DNA of 51,349 nt from Chromatiales bacterium (ex Bugula neritina AB1) (lineage in GTDB: Bacteria; Pseudomonadota; Gammaproteobacteria; Granulosicoccales; Granulosicoccaceae), in NCBI GenBank assembly GCA_001730015.1, contig MDLA01000122.1:1-51349 (forward strand), read 5' to 3'. The notes under the pieces are model-generated. The model was not told the origin of the DNA. It did not search any database and was given only the letters and a program-made list of their open reading frames with translations. Positions 33,892 through 47,900 of the stretch are shown here, one piece after another (the stretch's first letter is position 1; each line of letters opens with the position of its first letter). The position numbers and the translations under genes are program-made.

Positions 33892-35910
33892 TCAGTACTT
33901 AGCAAAAAAGCGAAAATGGAACCCGTTATCCTGAAGTGAACTCCCGCTGTTTTCAGTTACATCATCACTTGCATGGCCATAATAAAATTCACTCGACAGC
34001 CATTGCTTTAAGTTCCACAGTACCCCGACCCCGACCGACGTTAACGTTTCAGCATCGCTGAAAGAACCTCGATTTCTCCCGTATCCAATGTCAATGAACG
34101 GTGCGACATACAAATCACCAAATTCCGCAGAGGATAGAACTTTGTAACGGAATTCAGCTGACGAAAAGATCCCTGTATCTCTGACAACCTCGTTCTCACG
34201 ATATCCACGAACGCTGTTTGCCCCACCAAGTGAAAACCTTGCCAGTGGCAGAAGCGAATCATTTGAAAACTGACCATCCAGCCTAACCAAAATTTGAGCT
34301 CGATCTTCAAGAACCTTTAATACATACTGTAACTGAGCCTGGATAGACATGAATTCTCCATCTGCACGATCCCCATTGTGAATGGTGGCGTCGAATGCAT
34401 CCAGACCCAGGTTAAACGTTGTTCTTGCCGCGAACACACTGGACTCACGTCGATCAACATACTCCGCCCATGTTCTGGCTACACTAACCCGGCTAACCCC
34501 CTCCTCTTCCCCCACAGAGAATGAAAACGGAATTCCGTCAAGTGTATTGGAGTTTCTTCTTATTGAGAGCCCGGCACCAACAACCAACGCTTTATCAAGA
34601 GCACTGTACAGCGGTTCGCTCAACGACACATCCACACTACGAGTTTCACTTTCAATATCGATAGATTCTAATGGTTCTTCTATTACCCCGCTATCAGAGG
34701 TTGAAAGCATTACGCGTAGTCTCGTATCACGACGAGGTATTGGTGCTGAGTAGATTGTAGTAAGACCAGTTCGACTCTCAGTTGCATTTACCCCTAAGGA
34801 GAGCTCATCACCGATGCCGGTAATATTCCTAAGTGTTCCTGCCAATTCCAATTGCTCATCACCCAGACTCGGTGGAGAGTGATTGCTAACGCCCACAGAA
34901 ACATTATAAGGCCGTGCGCGAGTTACACTAAGTTTTAAATCGGTGCTATCTCTTCGGGCCGATGGCAATAACTCTCCATCCATCCGGTCAATCAGTGGAT
35001 CACCCAAAAGCTTCTGGAAATTCTGTTGTAATTTGATCGCATTAAACGGAGTGCTTGCACCTTTCAGCAAACGACTGGATATATAACGCTCATTCAATCT
35101 ACCAGTACCTTCCACCTCGATTTTGTCAAGCGTTCCTTCGACTACGCGATATAAAATATCGCCACCACCAACACTTTGCTCCGGCAATATGGCACCTGAA
35201 TTCAAATAGCCGGTATCGGTATAGACTCGAGTCAAGCGTACTCTAAGTTCTTCAAGATCCGCCCTGGAAATAGGCCGGGACAGAAATGGCTCTGCAACGA
35301 TACTTAATTCATCATCACTATATACAGTATTTCCCTCGAACCGGACCTTCTTTATTACAACCATTGCCGATTCAGGGACTATTGAGTTCGAATGGACTTT
35401 GTTGTCCAGAGAACTGATTACTGTTTTCTCGTTTGCAGTGCTGGTCACTTCGTTGTTTGCGACAGCCCGTACTTCCGCCGATTCAGATACAACTACTTTC
35501 TCAACAAAGCTGGATTCCTGACTGCCATCTGTTGTTTCCGCCAGCTTCTCAGCAAGGGGACGCGGCAGCTCCTTAAACTGACTCTGGCCCACTGTTTCAG
35601 AAACTACTGCTTCTTTAACCGTTTTGGCAACATCAGGCGTAGCCTCAGAAAACGACACTTCATCCCCAACACTCAGTGCTCCAGCTACAGGGAGATTCAG
35701 AGCTGGGACCGTAACCACTGAAAATACAACCTCGGGAGCATCTATCCCGTGATCAAACTCAGTTGATTTAGCTTCATCAAGTACAATACTCTTCTCTACG
35801 AAGCTCACCTGTGGCCTGCCAGCTGATTCGCCTGACTCTGACTGTGTTGCACTGTATGAAGGACCAGAGAGAACAACCGCAGCAGATAGAACAAATATAT
35901 TCTTGATCAT
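33892..35910 (-). CDS. TpsB (FhaC/ShlB-type) outer-membrane transporter with long N-terminal extension
   Basis: I chose ATG at 35910 (672 residues): GGGAG lies nine bases upstream, it follows the tpsA stop by one base, and it gives a clean signal peptide (MIKNIFVLSAAVVLSGPSYS). The frame continues to 35973. About 160 unassigned residues follow the signal. The first POTRA domain then begins near 184 (VVIKKVRFEGNTVYSDDEL), a second contains GTLDKIEVEGTGRLNERYI, and a 16-strand barrel follows with the LGGANSVRGYRENEV motif, whose VRGY tip is critical for transport in FhaC. The protein exports TpsA across the outer membrane and ends in the aromatic barrel signature FHFRFFAKY. Confidence 0.93.
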   Translation of the reverse strand: MIKNIFVLSAAVVLSGPSYSATQSESGESAGRPQVSFVEKSIVLDEAKSTEFDHGIDAPEVVFSVVTVPALNLPVAGALSVGDEVSFSEATPDVAKTVKEAVVSETVGQSQFKELPRPLAEKLAETTDGSQESSFVEKVVVSESAEVRAVANNEVTSTANEKTVISSLDNKVHSNSIVPESAMVVIKKVRFEGNTVYSDDELSIVAEPFLSRPISRADLEELRVRLTRVYTDTGYLNSGAILPEQSVGGGDILYRVVEGTLDKIEVEGTGRLNERYISSRLLKGASTPFNAIKLQQNFQKLLGDPLIDRMDGELLPSARRDSTDLKLSVTRARPYNVSVGVSNHSPPSLGDEQLELAGTLRNITGIGDELSLGVNATESRTGLTTIYSAPIPRRDTRLRVMLSTSDSGVIEEPLESIDIESETRSVDVSLSEPLYSALDKALVVGAGLSIRRNSNTLDGIPFSFSVGEEEGVSRVSVARTWAEYVDRRESSVFAARTTFNLGLDAFDATIHNGDRADGEFMSIQAQLQYVLKVLEDRAQILVRLDGQFSNDSLLPLARFSLGGANSVRGYRENEVVRDTGIFSSAEFRYKVLSSAEFGDLYVAPFIDIGYGRNRGSFSDAETLTSVGVGVLWNLKQWLSSEFYYGHASDDVTENSGSSLQDNGFHFRFFAKY

Positions 35911-35911
35911 T

Positions 35912-38900
35912 TTAGTGAACTCCCTCACATTCAACCATCGCGTCGGTGTCGAGAAACTCAAGGAGACCTCCATAGCTGCTGGTTTTCATTCCTGACGTTT
36001 CGTCGACCAGGTTGAGCAATTCATCGGTTACTTCCAGTGATACACCACCATCAGCCTCAGGAAGGCCTCCACTACCGACCGACTTCAACGTACTTGGTGC
36101 ACCACCGATCTCCTGCGCGCAGGGATCCGATGCAAGTTTAACTACATCGACGAAATCAGTTTCAAGGCTATCGACAATTGCGCTGACATCGAACTGTGGA
36201 GAGGTAAGCGTTAGAGTTCCCTGAGTCCCATTTTGCGTTGCCGCTTGAATGACATTAGGTAATATTGGCAAATCATCTGCGCTTATTTCGCCTGAAGCCA
36301 CCCGGTTCAATAAATCACCGAAATCTGGTGCAGCAACCACATCGGTTCCCCCGACCTGAACGCCGGTTCTAGCCACGGTAAGGTCCGTATCAACAACGAT
36401 ATCACCACCCGTTCCACTACGGGAATTCGCTTGAACAAAGGCTTGATCCATAAACAACAGGGCTGTCGGTTTACGATTTGGATCGGGATCGTTTAACTCC
36501 GATTCAGGTCCGGAAAGAGTGATTGAACCGGCCTCTGCACCATTCTCTGCAGACCCTCGTGACTCAGACGTAATTAATCCTCGATCAATGAGTATTATAT
36601 TTCTGTTAGCACCCCCTTCACCAGGTTCTATCCCCTGGATGACGATATCACCCGAGTCTCCAAGCTCGCTTATCGACGTAATCTGCGATCCGTTTCTTAG
36701 CAAAAATTTATCAGAGGTGACCGTGATATCTCCGCCGTCGTAGCCAGTTTGCCCTTCCTCAAACGGCTTATCGGTATTCTCACTTTCTATTCTACTAAGC
36801 TCCTCAATGATGACGCTTTTACCTTTCAGGCTTATATCACCTGCCGCTCCCGCACCGGAAGATGACGTAGCCACCTGTGCGCCATTCTCAAGCAGTATTT
36901 TGGATTTACCATTTATAGTTATGCTGCCACCGCCAGCAGAATCGCTTTCGGAAGTCGCGCTGATTTCCTGTAGAGGGACCACAGATTCCGCTTGCTCATC
37001 ATCGGATGAATTAGGTTCATTCCGCCCAAGTGGATCTACACCGCGCACTACAACCTCATTTGCCTCTATTTCTATGTTGCCTGCCCTATTTTGCTTCTTT
37101 GCATTGGCACTAATAGACGCACCTTTTTCAATCAACAGATTTCCAGCCAATTTAATCGTGATATTACCCTGATCGGCTTCATCGGGATTAGAACCACTTC
37201 CTTCAGAATCACTAAAAACACCGGTACGTGGAATCTCACCTTGCTCCCCTTCGGCAGCACCGATCTGCAGCCCACCCGGCAGCAGATCTTCTATATTCTC
37301 CGCCTGTGGATCAAACGGATCTGACTCACGATCAGGATCTTCCGTTACGCCAATCAAATCCAGACTATGCGCTTCTATCAGGATTGTGCCCGCAGTTCCT
37401 GTAGAGGTCGCGCTTGTTGATACCTGCCCACCCTCGCGAAGCACGATACCCTTTTCGTCGGCCGTGATTACAATATTACCGGCGGAACCAGAGCCATCCT
37501 TCGCATCACTGAACACACCGGTTTTCTCAATTTTCTCAAAGTCAGATTCTTCTGCCGTCTCCAATCGACCATCCATCGTTACTCGACCTTCGGATTTGAT
37601 TGAAATTGACCCTTTATTCAATCCGTTGGTTTCCGTATTGGTCGATATTTGACCACCATAAAGAACGTCCAGATCTCCAGTGGTATTTACCACTATAGTT
37701 CCAGCGCTCGCGTCAGTTCTGACAACCTCACCCTCAGAAACGGGATCTGCCTGTACGTCAGGTTCCACATCACTACAGTCGACCTGGCAACTCTCACTTC
37801 TAATCGCGCTACCGACGCCTTCAATTCTCAGTTCATTTGCATACACAGTTACATTGCCTGCATTGCCCTCTCCGCCTTTCGACGAGCTAGATGAAATAAC
37901 ACTTTCTACCGTTTCATCACCGCTCTGCAGGATGTTTATGGTTGCACGGCTATTCGAAGACCCGATAGTAATTCCACCGGCGTCACCCTTACCAGTAGTT
38001 GCGCTTGAGAGCCTTCCATTTTGTAGATTCAGGTTTTCTACCAAAACGGTCGACTGACCCGCGTCGATCTCACCAGCGGCATCCAGCGTAATTTGACCAC
38101 CTTTTTCTATATCCAGTGCTTTCGCAGTAATAGACACATTACCAAATTGCGTAGCATCGACCTCATCGCCAAGACTCAACGACTGGACAGACGATTCAGT
38201 GGTTATTACGCTATTTGCACCACTCACCAATACCCGGTCGGCGTTTACAATAGTGACACTACCCGGTGCACCAGTTCCGGTATCAGCGATCGGGTCGCCA
38301 TTTTCATCTTCGATCAATCGGCTACTGGAAGATATCTCACCATGCCAAACCGATACATCTACTTCATCCTGTAGAGATAGGGCGCTTATGACTATCTCTC
38401 CCGCGTTACCCGTACCTTGCGCTATGGATTTTATTGCCCCCTCAGTCGATGCAACAAATTCCGTGGTTTTTGTCGCCTCCACCGGCATAGAACCCACGAG
38501 TACTTCACCCGCATTAACAAGGATTTTGCCCGCATCGCCAACGCTACCTGCGGTACTTTCGGTGCTCACTTCACCGATTTCGGACAGCTTTAGTGATGTT
38601 GTCGAAATGGTGACATTTCCAGCCTTGCCTTTGCCGCTGGTGGTAGAGCTAATTGCTGATGGAATGAGCTTCTGGGTGTCATCTTCCTGCAGTTCGAATC
38701 GAGACCCGTTAACCGACACCATTCCTTGCGTAACCTCTATACTGACCGATCCAGCTTCCCCTTCGCCCTGAGTATCCGCTGAAACCCTGGCGCCACCAGA
38801 CACAAGCAGATCCCCATCAGTCGACTGGAGACTGATATCTCCACCTTTCCCAGTGCTGGCACTGCCAATGACACCCGCGGTTACTTCAGCGGCACTTGCA

Positions 38901-41900
38901 ACAGTGATGTTACCGTCGGCCATCAATTTAACCGTACCGCCCTTGCCAGACCCAATCCCTTCACTACTAGAGGTAACCACCCCAGCATCAGAGACCACAA
39001 TCTCACTGGCTTCTATGGTCACTTCACCGGCATTACCGGGCCCCTGGGTAAGTGAGCTCAAAGTCGACGGTTTACTCGGCTCTGTGACTTCCCCTTCTTC
39101 ATCGAATATCGGAGCTGAAGCGCCGCTAACCTCGACCTTACCCTTCGTGGCAACAACCGAAACACTTCCTGCGGCCTGGCTGCTTTTTGTGTCAGCGACG
39201 AGCTCCGCACCATCACGCACGACTACGTTGCCGTCTGTAGATTCGACTCGGATATCGCCGCCGGCGCCTGTCGCGTCTTCGGCAATCTCCACAGTGATTT
39301 CGGACCCCGGGCCAATTATTATGTCCGCGGTAGTTATCACATTAATTTCTCCGGCCTCCCCAGAACCCGCCGTTCGGGAACTCACAGTCGACTCATCAAT
39401 ACTCAGTGTTTTATCGACATTGAAGGCAATCGCACCGGCTTCCCCGGATCCGGCCGTTTCACTAGTAATCTCGGCACCATTTAATGTCATTTCATCTGTA
39501 TTGACGGTTAAGTCTCCCGCATCCACTGCACCGCTAGTGCTTAAACTAATAGTAGCCTTTGAATCGACGGTCAGCGAATCGCTACTTATCGATATATTGC
39601 CACTATTTATAGACTGATTCGATTTAAGAGACAACTCACCGGATTCAGTTGCGATCTTTCCTTCAGCTCCTCGAACCAGAACATCTTTACCGTCATGAAT
39701 GGTGATCTGCCCCGACGCGCCTTGCCCCGATGCACTCGATGAAATCAATCCATCAATAACGGACAGGTTAACGGTGGAGCCAGAGGTTCGACCGCCAATC
39801 GTTACCTCACCGGCATTGCCACTTCCTTCTGAGGTAGATTTAATCGATGCTTTTACCATCACAGTTGTATCTGTCGCCTCAGCTCCAACGACTAGAACGT
39901 CATCTGCCTTGATCGAGATAGACCCCGCATCGCCCGCACCGGAACTTTTCGTACTTATCTCACCATTTTCAGCAACACTTAGCTGCTTTGCATTAATTCC
40001 CACATTTCCAGCGTCGCCTATATTTGTTGCATCAGAGGCGATAATCGATTGCTCACCACTGACAACTACCCGCCCAAAACCATCGACTTCGCTTAGTGCT
40101 GAAATGCTGATAGATCCGGCATCTCCAGGCCCGCCCGATCCAGCAGAGACCTCTCCGCCATCAGCAATATTGACATTCCCGACAGTAGAAATCAGTGTAA
40201 TGTTTCCTCCCACGCTACTTTTGGAAGGACCAGTACTGCTGGTATTGAGCCTTCCGGCAGCCAATATATCGATATTTTTCGCAATTACCTCAACACTGCC
40301 TGCACTACCGTTGCCGGTGGTGTTGGATTCAACCTTAGATCCCACGCCATCCACCAAAACATTACCGAAACCTTCCTCCTGACTAAGCGCTTCCAGCTTG
40401 ATCGATCCGGCATTTCCAGCACCTTCAGTGGCCGCGGTCACTGTAGCACCCTTATCGATAGTGATATTCCCGGTCACGGAGCTTAGCAAGATCGAGCCAA
40501 CATCCCCCGAAACACCCAGCGTATCCGCAGACGACGTCGTAGCAATTTTGGATGTGCCGCCGCTGACAAGAATGTTGTTTGCCTGAGTAATCGAAATGGC
40601 ACCCGGGATACCTGCACCGTCCGCACTAGAAGAGATATCTCCGCCAAACACATTGACATTAACCGTTTCTTTAAATCGATCCGCAGCACCGGAAATAGTC
40701 ACGGTCCCCGCTTTACCTGGCCCATCCGAACTTGAACGGATAGAGCCATCAGTGCCCAAGGCAAACTCCGTTTCCGCGGACCCCACATCTACTCTCGCAG
40801 ACTCAATACTAATGGAACCCGCATCACCAGTACCGCCCGTACTTTTCGTGCTGATTTGCCCTTGATCGTCGACCTTCAACCACTTGGCGACGACAACAAC
40901 TTCGCCCGCATGACCACTTCCGGCTGTCTCTGATTTTATACTCGAGCCTCCACCGGTTACCTCAACCACCCCGCCTGAGTCACTTGCGCTGACAGCAGTC
41001 ACCGTGACAGAACCCGCATTGGCGCTGCCTTGTGTTCCAGCGGAAATTTCCCCGCCGTCTCGAACTATAATATTGCCGTCAGTCGAGCTTAACTGGATAT
41101 CGCCACCACTGCCGGTACTATCCTCTCCTGACTCCACAGTGATTTTTGATTTAGAATCAACAACGATGTCGCCCTGCGAGTGCATGACGATCCCACCCGC
41201 TTCTCCTGATCCTTCCGTGGCAGAGCTAATGGTAGATTCGCCTTCCATGACTAACACACCATCCAGCGCAACCGAACCTGCATTACCTGAGCCCTTGGTA
41301 GAACTTGACACCTGTGAGTCAACCAGCTCGATTGTTGACGCTGCTACATTTATGTTTCCAGCGTCACCTGTACTGCCACTGGCCGCAATGCTTTCAATAG
41401 AGCTGTCAGTCAGGATAATATCATCGGAGTTAACTGCGATACTTCCAGCATCACCGTGACCGGTGGTATTGCTTGCAATTGTGCCCCTGAACATATCGAT
41501 TCTAGACGCGTTTACGGTAATTTTCGCTAGAGAGCCACTGCCGGTATTTTTCGTATTGGTTGTTGTTGAAATACGGCCTTTGTGGATTTTCAAAGAATCC
41601 CTAACATCAATAGTTACCTCGCCAGCATCAGCTCTATAATTTTTGATGGCTGACGTAGTTGCACTTTCAATGAAGCTATCACCACCGACGTACAGATTAT
41701 TCGCCGAGACCGCTATTTTGCCGGCGTTACCACTACCTTCAGTACTTGAGGAGATTGCGCTCGACTCAGCCAGCACGATGCCGCCCTTTACCTGAAGTTC
41801 AATATTTCCCGCATTGCTCGATCCAAATACACCAGCTTCACTGACAATGTTAGAAGCTCGCGCGGTTAGAGAATCCGCTTGCAGAATTACATCACCTGCG

Positions 41901-44900
41901 TCACCGCGATCTGTAGTTGATGTTGAAACCGTGCTGTTTTCGAGGCTTACGGTACTAACATCGATTGCAATCTCACCGGCACCGCCTGAGTGAGACGTAC
42001 TGCTGATAATTTTTCCATCAACCACCTCCAATTCTGACGCGGATATGTTTATTTGTCCCAGACGCTTTCGAGCAGTATTACTTGTGCTGGTACTTGTCGA
42101 AATTTCACTTCCCTCAGAAATAACAATTTTTTCAGACACTATGATATCTACCGTACCCGCATCAGCTCTTACGGTAGTATCACTTGAGGTAGTCTCACTT
42201 AGTATTTTGCTTGTGCCAGCGACAGTCAGGTTCTCCGCTTCTACTTTTACCGTGCCCGCATCTCCTTCATTGGATGAGCTCGACGAAATCTCGCTGCCTG
42301 CGGTGAGAATTATATCCTCCTTCACAACAATATTGATATCTCCGGCTCCACCAGCTCCACTGGAACCACCAGGGATACTGGAATCACCACTATTGGTAGA
42401 AAGCTTGCCCCCAGCCAGTTCCAGAACATCCACATCGACCGTGATACTACCACCGTGTCCGGCCGAATCCGCTTCTCCCGTTGAGTCACTGCTGATAGCG
42501 AAATTCTCTATATTCACTTCAGTGACGTCGAACGTTATGTCACCGGCGTCTATCTTCCCATTGGAAGATGCATCAATGACTACTGGTGGGTGGGCTTCGC
42601 CCTCCACCCTAGCGTCATTATTTCCGGTAATGAACAAAGTAGTTGCAACCGATTCAGTACCGTTGATGGTGATATCACCGATCTGTTCAAGGCGCCCGTC
42701 TGCAATTTCAGGGGCGCTTATACCGTTGAGATTTGAGTTTTTGGAAGAGGAAGTACTAATCTTCGAACGAACATTCTTATTAAAATCAGGGTCAAGGTCG
42801 TCAGCCACATCAGTAAAATGGTCAACGATATCTGGATTTAACGTGGCATCAATCTCCACTAGTACGGTGTCGTCGATAATTATGCGGCCTGGCGCTCCAG
42901 TGGGGCTGACACCATCATTCGGCGAACTACTTGAATCAATTCTCCCACCGGTTTCTAGTGTAACGGTTCCTCCTTGATTATTGATAGTGATGTCTCCTGC
43001 ATCACCGGCACTGGCAGACCTTGTACTCAACAGACCATTGTTTTTAATAACTAGCTCGGGAGTAGTAATAATGATATCTGCTGAATCACCAGTACTGGTA
43101 TTGGATGTAGCAAATACCTGATTATCCAGGTTCACCTGTGGCGCAGTCAGCTCAATGGGTCTTGCATTAGCATCTCCCCCATTCACACTGATGATATCTG
43201 TACCGGTCAAATCCAGAACACCATTTTGCGCTGTGGTTGTGACCCTACCGGCTTGCCCGTCACCAAACGCTTGAACATTTATATCAGTGTTGGTGACTCT
43301 CACGTCATTCACACCAACAATAGTCAAATCACCGGTATCATCAGATCCGGTAGAAGTTAGATTAAAGGTAGCCTGATCAACAAGGACGCTATCGGCCGCA
43401 GTAATTTCTATATCGCCACTGATGTTACTGATCGACACACCATTATTAACCCTGACGTTAGCACTGGCATCAAGCTTGATTACACCGCCATCGGCATTAA
43501 TGTCATCAGAGACCTCAAGATCACCTGCCTTTGCTTGCGCAGTAATAGAGGTTACATCAACCGATCCCAACCGAAGGCTATCGACATCTGCAATTACGAC
43601 ATCGCCGGCGTCGATATCAACATCTGCCCCGCTGCCAACATCGGCAAAGTCATTATCTTCCGGAAGCGTTACTTTATTAATACCGGCATCAATAGTGGTA
43701 TTTTCCGCCACGTTGATGCGAGTTCCCACCGATTGCGTAATATCACCACCCGCTTCCAACGTTAGCGATACAGCGTCTACATTGCCAAGATTAAGAGCAC
43801 CGCTATCCGTAATGATTGCATTTGTCGCCGAAAAATTCGTTTCGGTTCCAAATTCATGATTTGCATCGTCGAGTACAATATCGACTACTGCTGCAAGCGT
43901 AGCCACGCCGGTTACATTAACGTCTGTACCTGCCCCGCCCGTTACCCCGTCGTCTATAATTGATACGCCCGACGTAACGGTAAGATTGGTTGCGTCGATG
44001 TCCCCAAGCGTTATCGTATCCGGATCAGTCAGCTCTATATTTTCACCTGCTACATCAACAGTTCCCCCAAACAGATTCAACTGATCAAGGGTGACATCGA
44101 AGCCCGCCGCATTGACATCCGTAGTCCCTGGGACGGTAGCCACATCGGTTTGCGTTACTGCTCCACCGGTAATCAGAGTTAAATCACCCGCGTTGGAGGC
44201 AATTGTCGGATCTGTGTTTGCTGCTAATGTCACGGTGCCCAGTTGAATACCATTGACATCTTCAACAGTGATATCCCCACCGCTTGCGTCAAAATCAGCC
44301 GTATCAGCAAAGTTGTGTAAATCGATATTATCCAGATCTATATCAGATCCACCGGCATCAAGCATCGTTGCACCGCTAACCACAACTGCAGCGCCGGCCG
44401 TGTCGGTGATCGAGCCGTCCGCTGTCACCTTAAGTGTATCTGCGATCACAGCACCCAGAGTGAGTGCGTCAGTGTCAACGATCTCTACATCTGCGCCCGC
44501 ACCGGTATTCACTGATACCGAGCCAGTAAAGTCATTTCCGGTATTGGTCAGCGTGACTTTATCAGCGGTTGTTGTAACTTGTGCATCGCCAGGTACGGTC
44601 AACGCCCCCGTCTGCGTAATATCGCCACCTGTTGTCAGTGTCAAAGCGCCTGAATTTGATGCTATTGTAGGATCAACGTTCGCTGCTAACGTTACCGTGC
44701 CCAGCTGAATTCCATCTATATCTGCTACGGTAATATCACCGCCAGTCGCGTTAAAGTTCTGGGCTTCTGCAAAATCATGCGTTGCAGTGTCTAGCTGAAT
44801 ATCAGACGTGCCGGCATTTAGCGACGTAACCTCGCTAACCGTGATTGACTGCAACGCCGTATCTGTGATTGTACCGCCTGCTATCACGGTCAGATCAATC

Positions 44901-47900
44901 GCTTTCACAGCACCCAGCGCTATCGCATTAACATCGGTGATTTCTACATCTGCACCGGTAGCCGCACCCGTATTGACTGAAACCGATCCGCTAAAATCAT
45001 TCCCCGAATTAGTCAGTGTGACTTCATCATCCGTTGTCGTAATACTCGTTTGCCCCGACACCGTTAACGCACCCGCCTGGGTAACTGGGCCTCCCGCTAT
45101 AAGGGTAAAATCACCTTGATTTGACGCAATTGTCGGATCAGCGTTCGTTGCCAGAGTGACGGTCCCCAACTGAATTCCATCAACATCTTCAACCGTTATA
45201 TCACCGCCACTCGCATTAAAGTTCGCCGCTTCAGCAAAATCATGTGACGCAGCGTTATCCAGATCAATGTCGAATGCGCCTGCGTCTAACGACGTGACCG
45301 CACTTACGGTAATTGACTCAGCCGCTGTATCGGTGATCGAACCGCCTGCAGTCACAGTCAAATCAATAGCGTTAACCGCACCCAGCGCAATCGCATTCGC
45401 ATCTCGAAGCACTATATCTGCGCCACCACCCGTATCCACCGAAACCGACCCGGTGAAGTCATTTCCCGCGTTATTCAGCGTCACTGTGTCTGCCGTTGTG
45501 GTGACTTGCGTTTCACCCGGTACCGTCAGAGCACCCGTCTGCGTAATGGCTCCTCCTGCGGTCAGGTTAAAATCACCTAAATTCGTTCCAATGACTGTAT
45601 CTGTGTTGCCGGCCAGGGCGACTGTTCCCAACCGAATACCATCGACGTCTTCTACGGTGATATCGCCACCGCTCGCATTAAAGTCTGCATCGTCGGCGAA
45701 GTTATGTGTTGCTATATTATCCAGCTGTATATCGAATGTACCCGCATTAAACGAGGCCTCAGTATTTACCGAGATTGATTCCGTCGGCGTGTCGGTAATC
45801 GTACCGCCCGCTATCACGGTCAGATCATTTGCTGTCACGGCACGCAGTATTAGGGCATTATCATCTGTGATGGCAACGTCAGCACCCGCACCGGTATCGA
45901 CCGATACGGTTCCGGTGAAATCGTTTCCTGCATCAATCAAGGCGACCGAATCAGCCGTAGTCGTGACTTGCGTTTCCCCCGGTACCGTGAGCGCCCCGGT
46001 CTGCGTGATCGGACCTCCGGCCGTCAGGGTAAAGTGTCCTGCGTTTCCTGCAATGGTCGGGTCCGTGTTCGGCGCCAGTGTCACTGTGCCTAACTGAATC
46101 CCATCGACATCTTCTACGATGATATCGCCACCGGTCGCGTTAAAGTTCGCATCGTCCGCAAAATTATGTGTGGCGATATTATCCAGCTGAATATCGAAAG
46201 GACCTGCGGTTAGCGATGTATTCCCGCTTACTGCGATAGATTCTGTTGCCGTGTCAGTGATCGTACCGCTTGTTATCACAGTCAGATCATTTGCCGTTAC
46301 CGCCCCTAGCGCCAGTGCATTGATATCGGTGATTTCGACATCTGCCCCGGTATCGGTGTTAATCCGAACCTCATCAGTAAAATCGTTACCTGCGTTATTC
46401 AGTGTTACCGGATCGCCGGTTGTCGTAACAGAAGTTGAGCCCTGGATAGTCGCAACTCCGGCTTGCGTAACCGCGCCGCCTGCGATCAATGTTAGATCAC
46501 CATCGTTGCCGGTATTTATAGTGGTATCGCTATTGCCAACCAGGCCTACCGTACCTAAGCGAATTCCATTTATATCTTCTACGGTCAGATCTCCACCTGT
46601 CGCATTGAAGTCTGCACTATCCGCAAAGTCATGCAGCCCCGCATTGTCCAATTGTATATCTGATGTACCAGCATCGAGTGTTGTTGTTCCGCTGACGACA
46701 ATCGCAGTACCTGCAACATCAGTTATGGTATCCCCCGACGTGACAGTAAAATCACCGACGTCCGTGGCGCCGAGTACAATCTCATTTACATCAGTTACCG
46801 ATGCAGCTGCCTCGCCGCCGTTATCCGCTGAATCGGTATCGAGCGATACCGTGCCAAAGTTGTTCGCAGCATTTGTCAGTGTAATCGGGCCCTCCGTTTC
46901 TACAGTGGTCGTACCTGGCACCACCAGCGCCACACTTTGTGTTACTGCACCACCGGCGACCACCTTCAGATCACTCACATCCACTGTACCGATACCTATG
47001 GCATTTACATCAGTTACCGATGCGACAGCTTCACCACCGTTATCCGCTGAATCGGTATCCAATTCAACTGTTCCAAAATTATTTCCTACATTCGTCAGTG
47101 TGATTGCGCCTTCCGTTGATACGCTAGCGGTTCCGGTCGCCGCAATCGCACCACTCTGCGTCACTACTCCTCCAGCGTTCAAGTTCAGGTCACTGACATC
47201 GGATACGCCAAGTACTATGGCATCTACATCCGTTACTGATGCAACGGCTTCACCACCATTGTCCGCTGAGTCGGTATCTAGTGCTATCGTTCCAAAGTTG
47301 TTTGCTGCATTTGTCAGCGTGATTGCACCTCCTTCCGTCGAAACATTGGTCGTTCCTGCTACCACGAGTGCTGAACTTTGGGTAACCGCACCTCCAGCAA
47401 TCACATTGAGATCACTTACATCCGATGCGCCCAGTACAATTGCATCTACATCCGTTACTGATGCGACGGCTTCACCACCATTGTCCGCTGAGTCGGTATC
47501 TAGTGCTATCGTTCCAAAGTTGTTCGCTGCATTCGTCAGCGTGATTGCACCTTCAGTAGAAACACTGCTTGAGCCCGTCGCCGTAATTGCTCCGCTCTGA
47601 GTCACCGCACCACTAGCGGATACCGTTAGTGAACCCGAGTTAACTGTGCCCAACTCTAGCGCGTTGACGTCAGTGATCTGTACACCAGAGCCTGTGCTTG
47701 CCGACAATGACCCGGTAAAATCATTAGCCAGGTTATCCAACGCTATCGTGCCAGTCGACACAAGGTCAGTCGTACCCGCAATGACCACACTTCCTGCACC
47801 ACTGTCAGAAATACCGGAGCTATTTCCTACAGTCAGGGATCCTGTACCCATTAGCATTGTCGTAGCAATGGTAAAATTAACAGTGCCAGCACCCGCGTCT

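Noticed and set aside
35912..36500. C-terminal contact-dependent inhibition (CDI) toxin on TpsA
   Set aside because: There is no VENN-type boundary, no toxin-like C-terminal domain, and no small immunity gene after tpsA. The next gene is tpsB.
46251..47600. A 449-codon open frame and several other long ones on the plus strand across 36,000-49,800
   Set aside because: They are antisense shadows of tpsA. Their Ala/Pro/Ser/Thr/Val-rich composition mirrors the Gly/Asp/Ser/Thr repeats, and they have no family features or ribosome sites.
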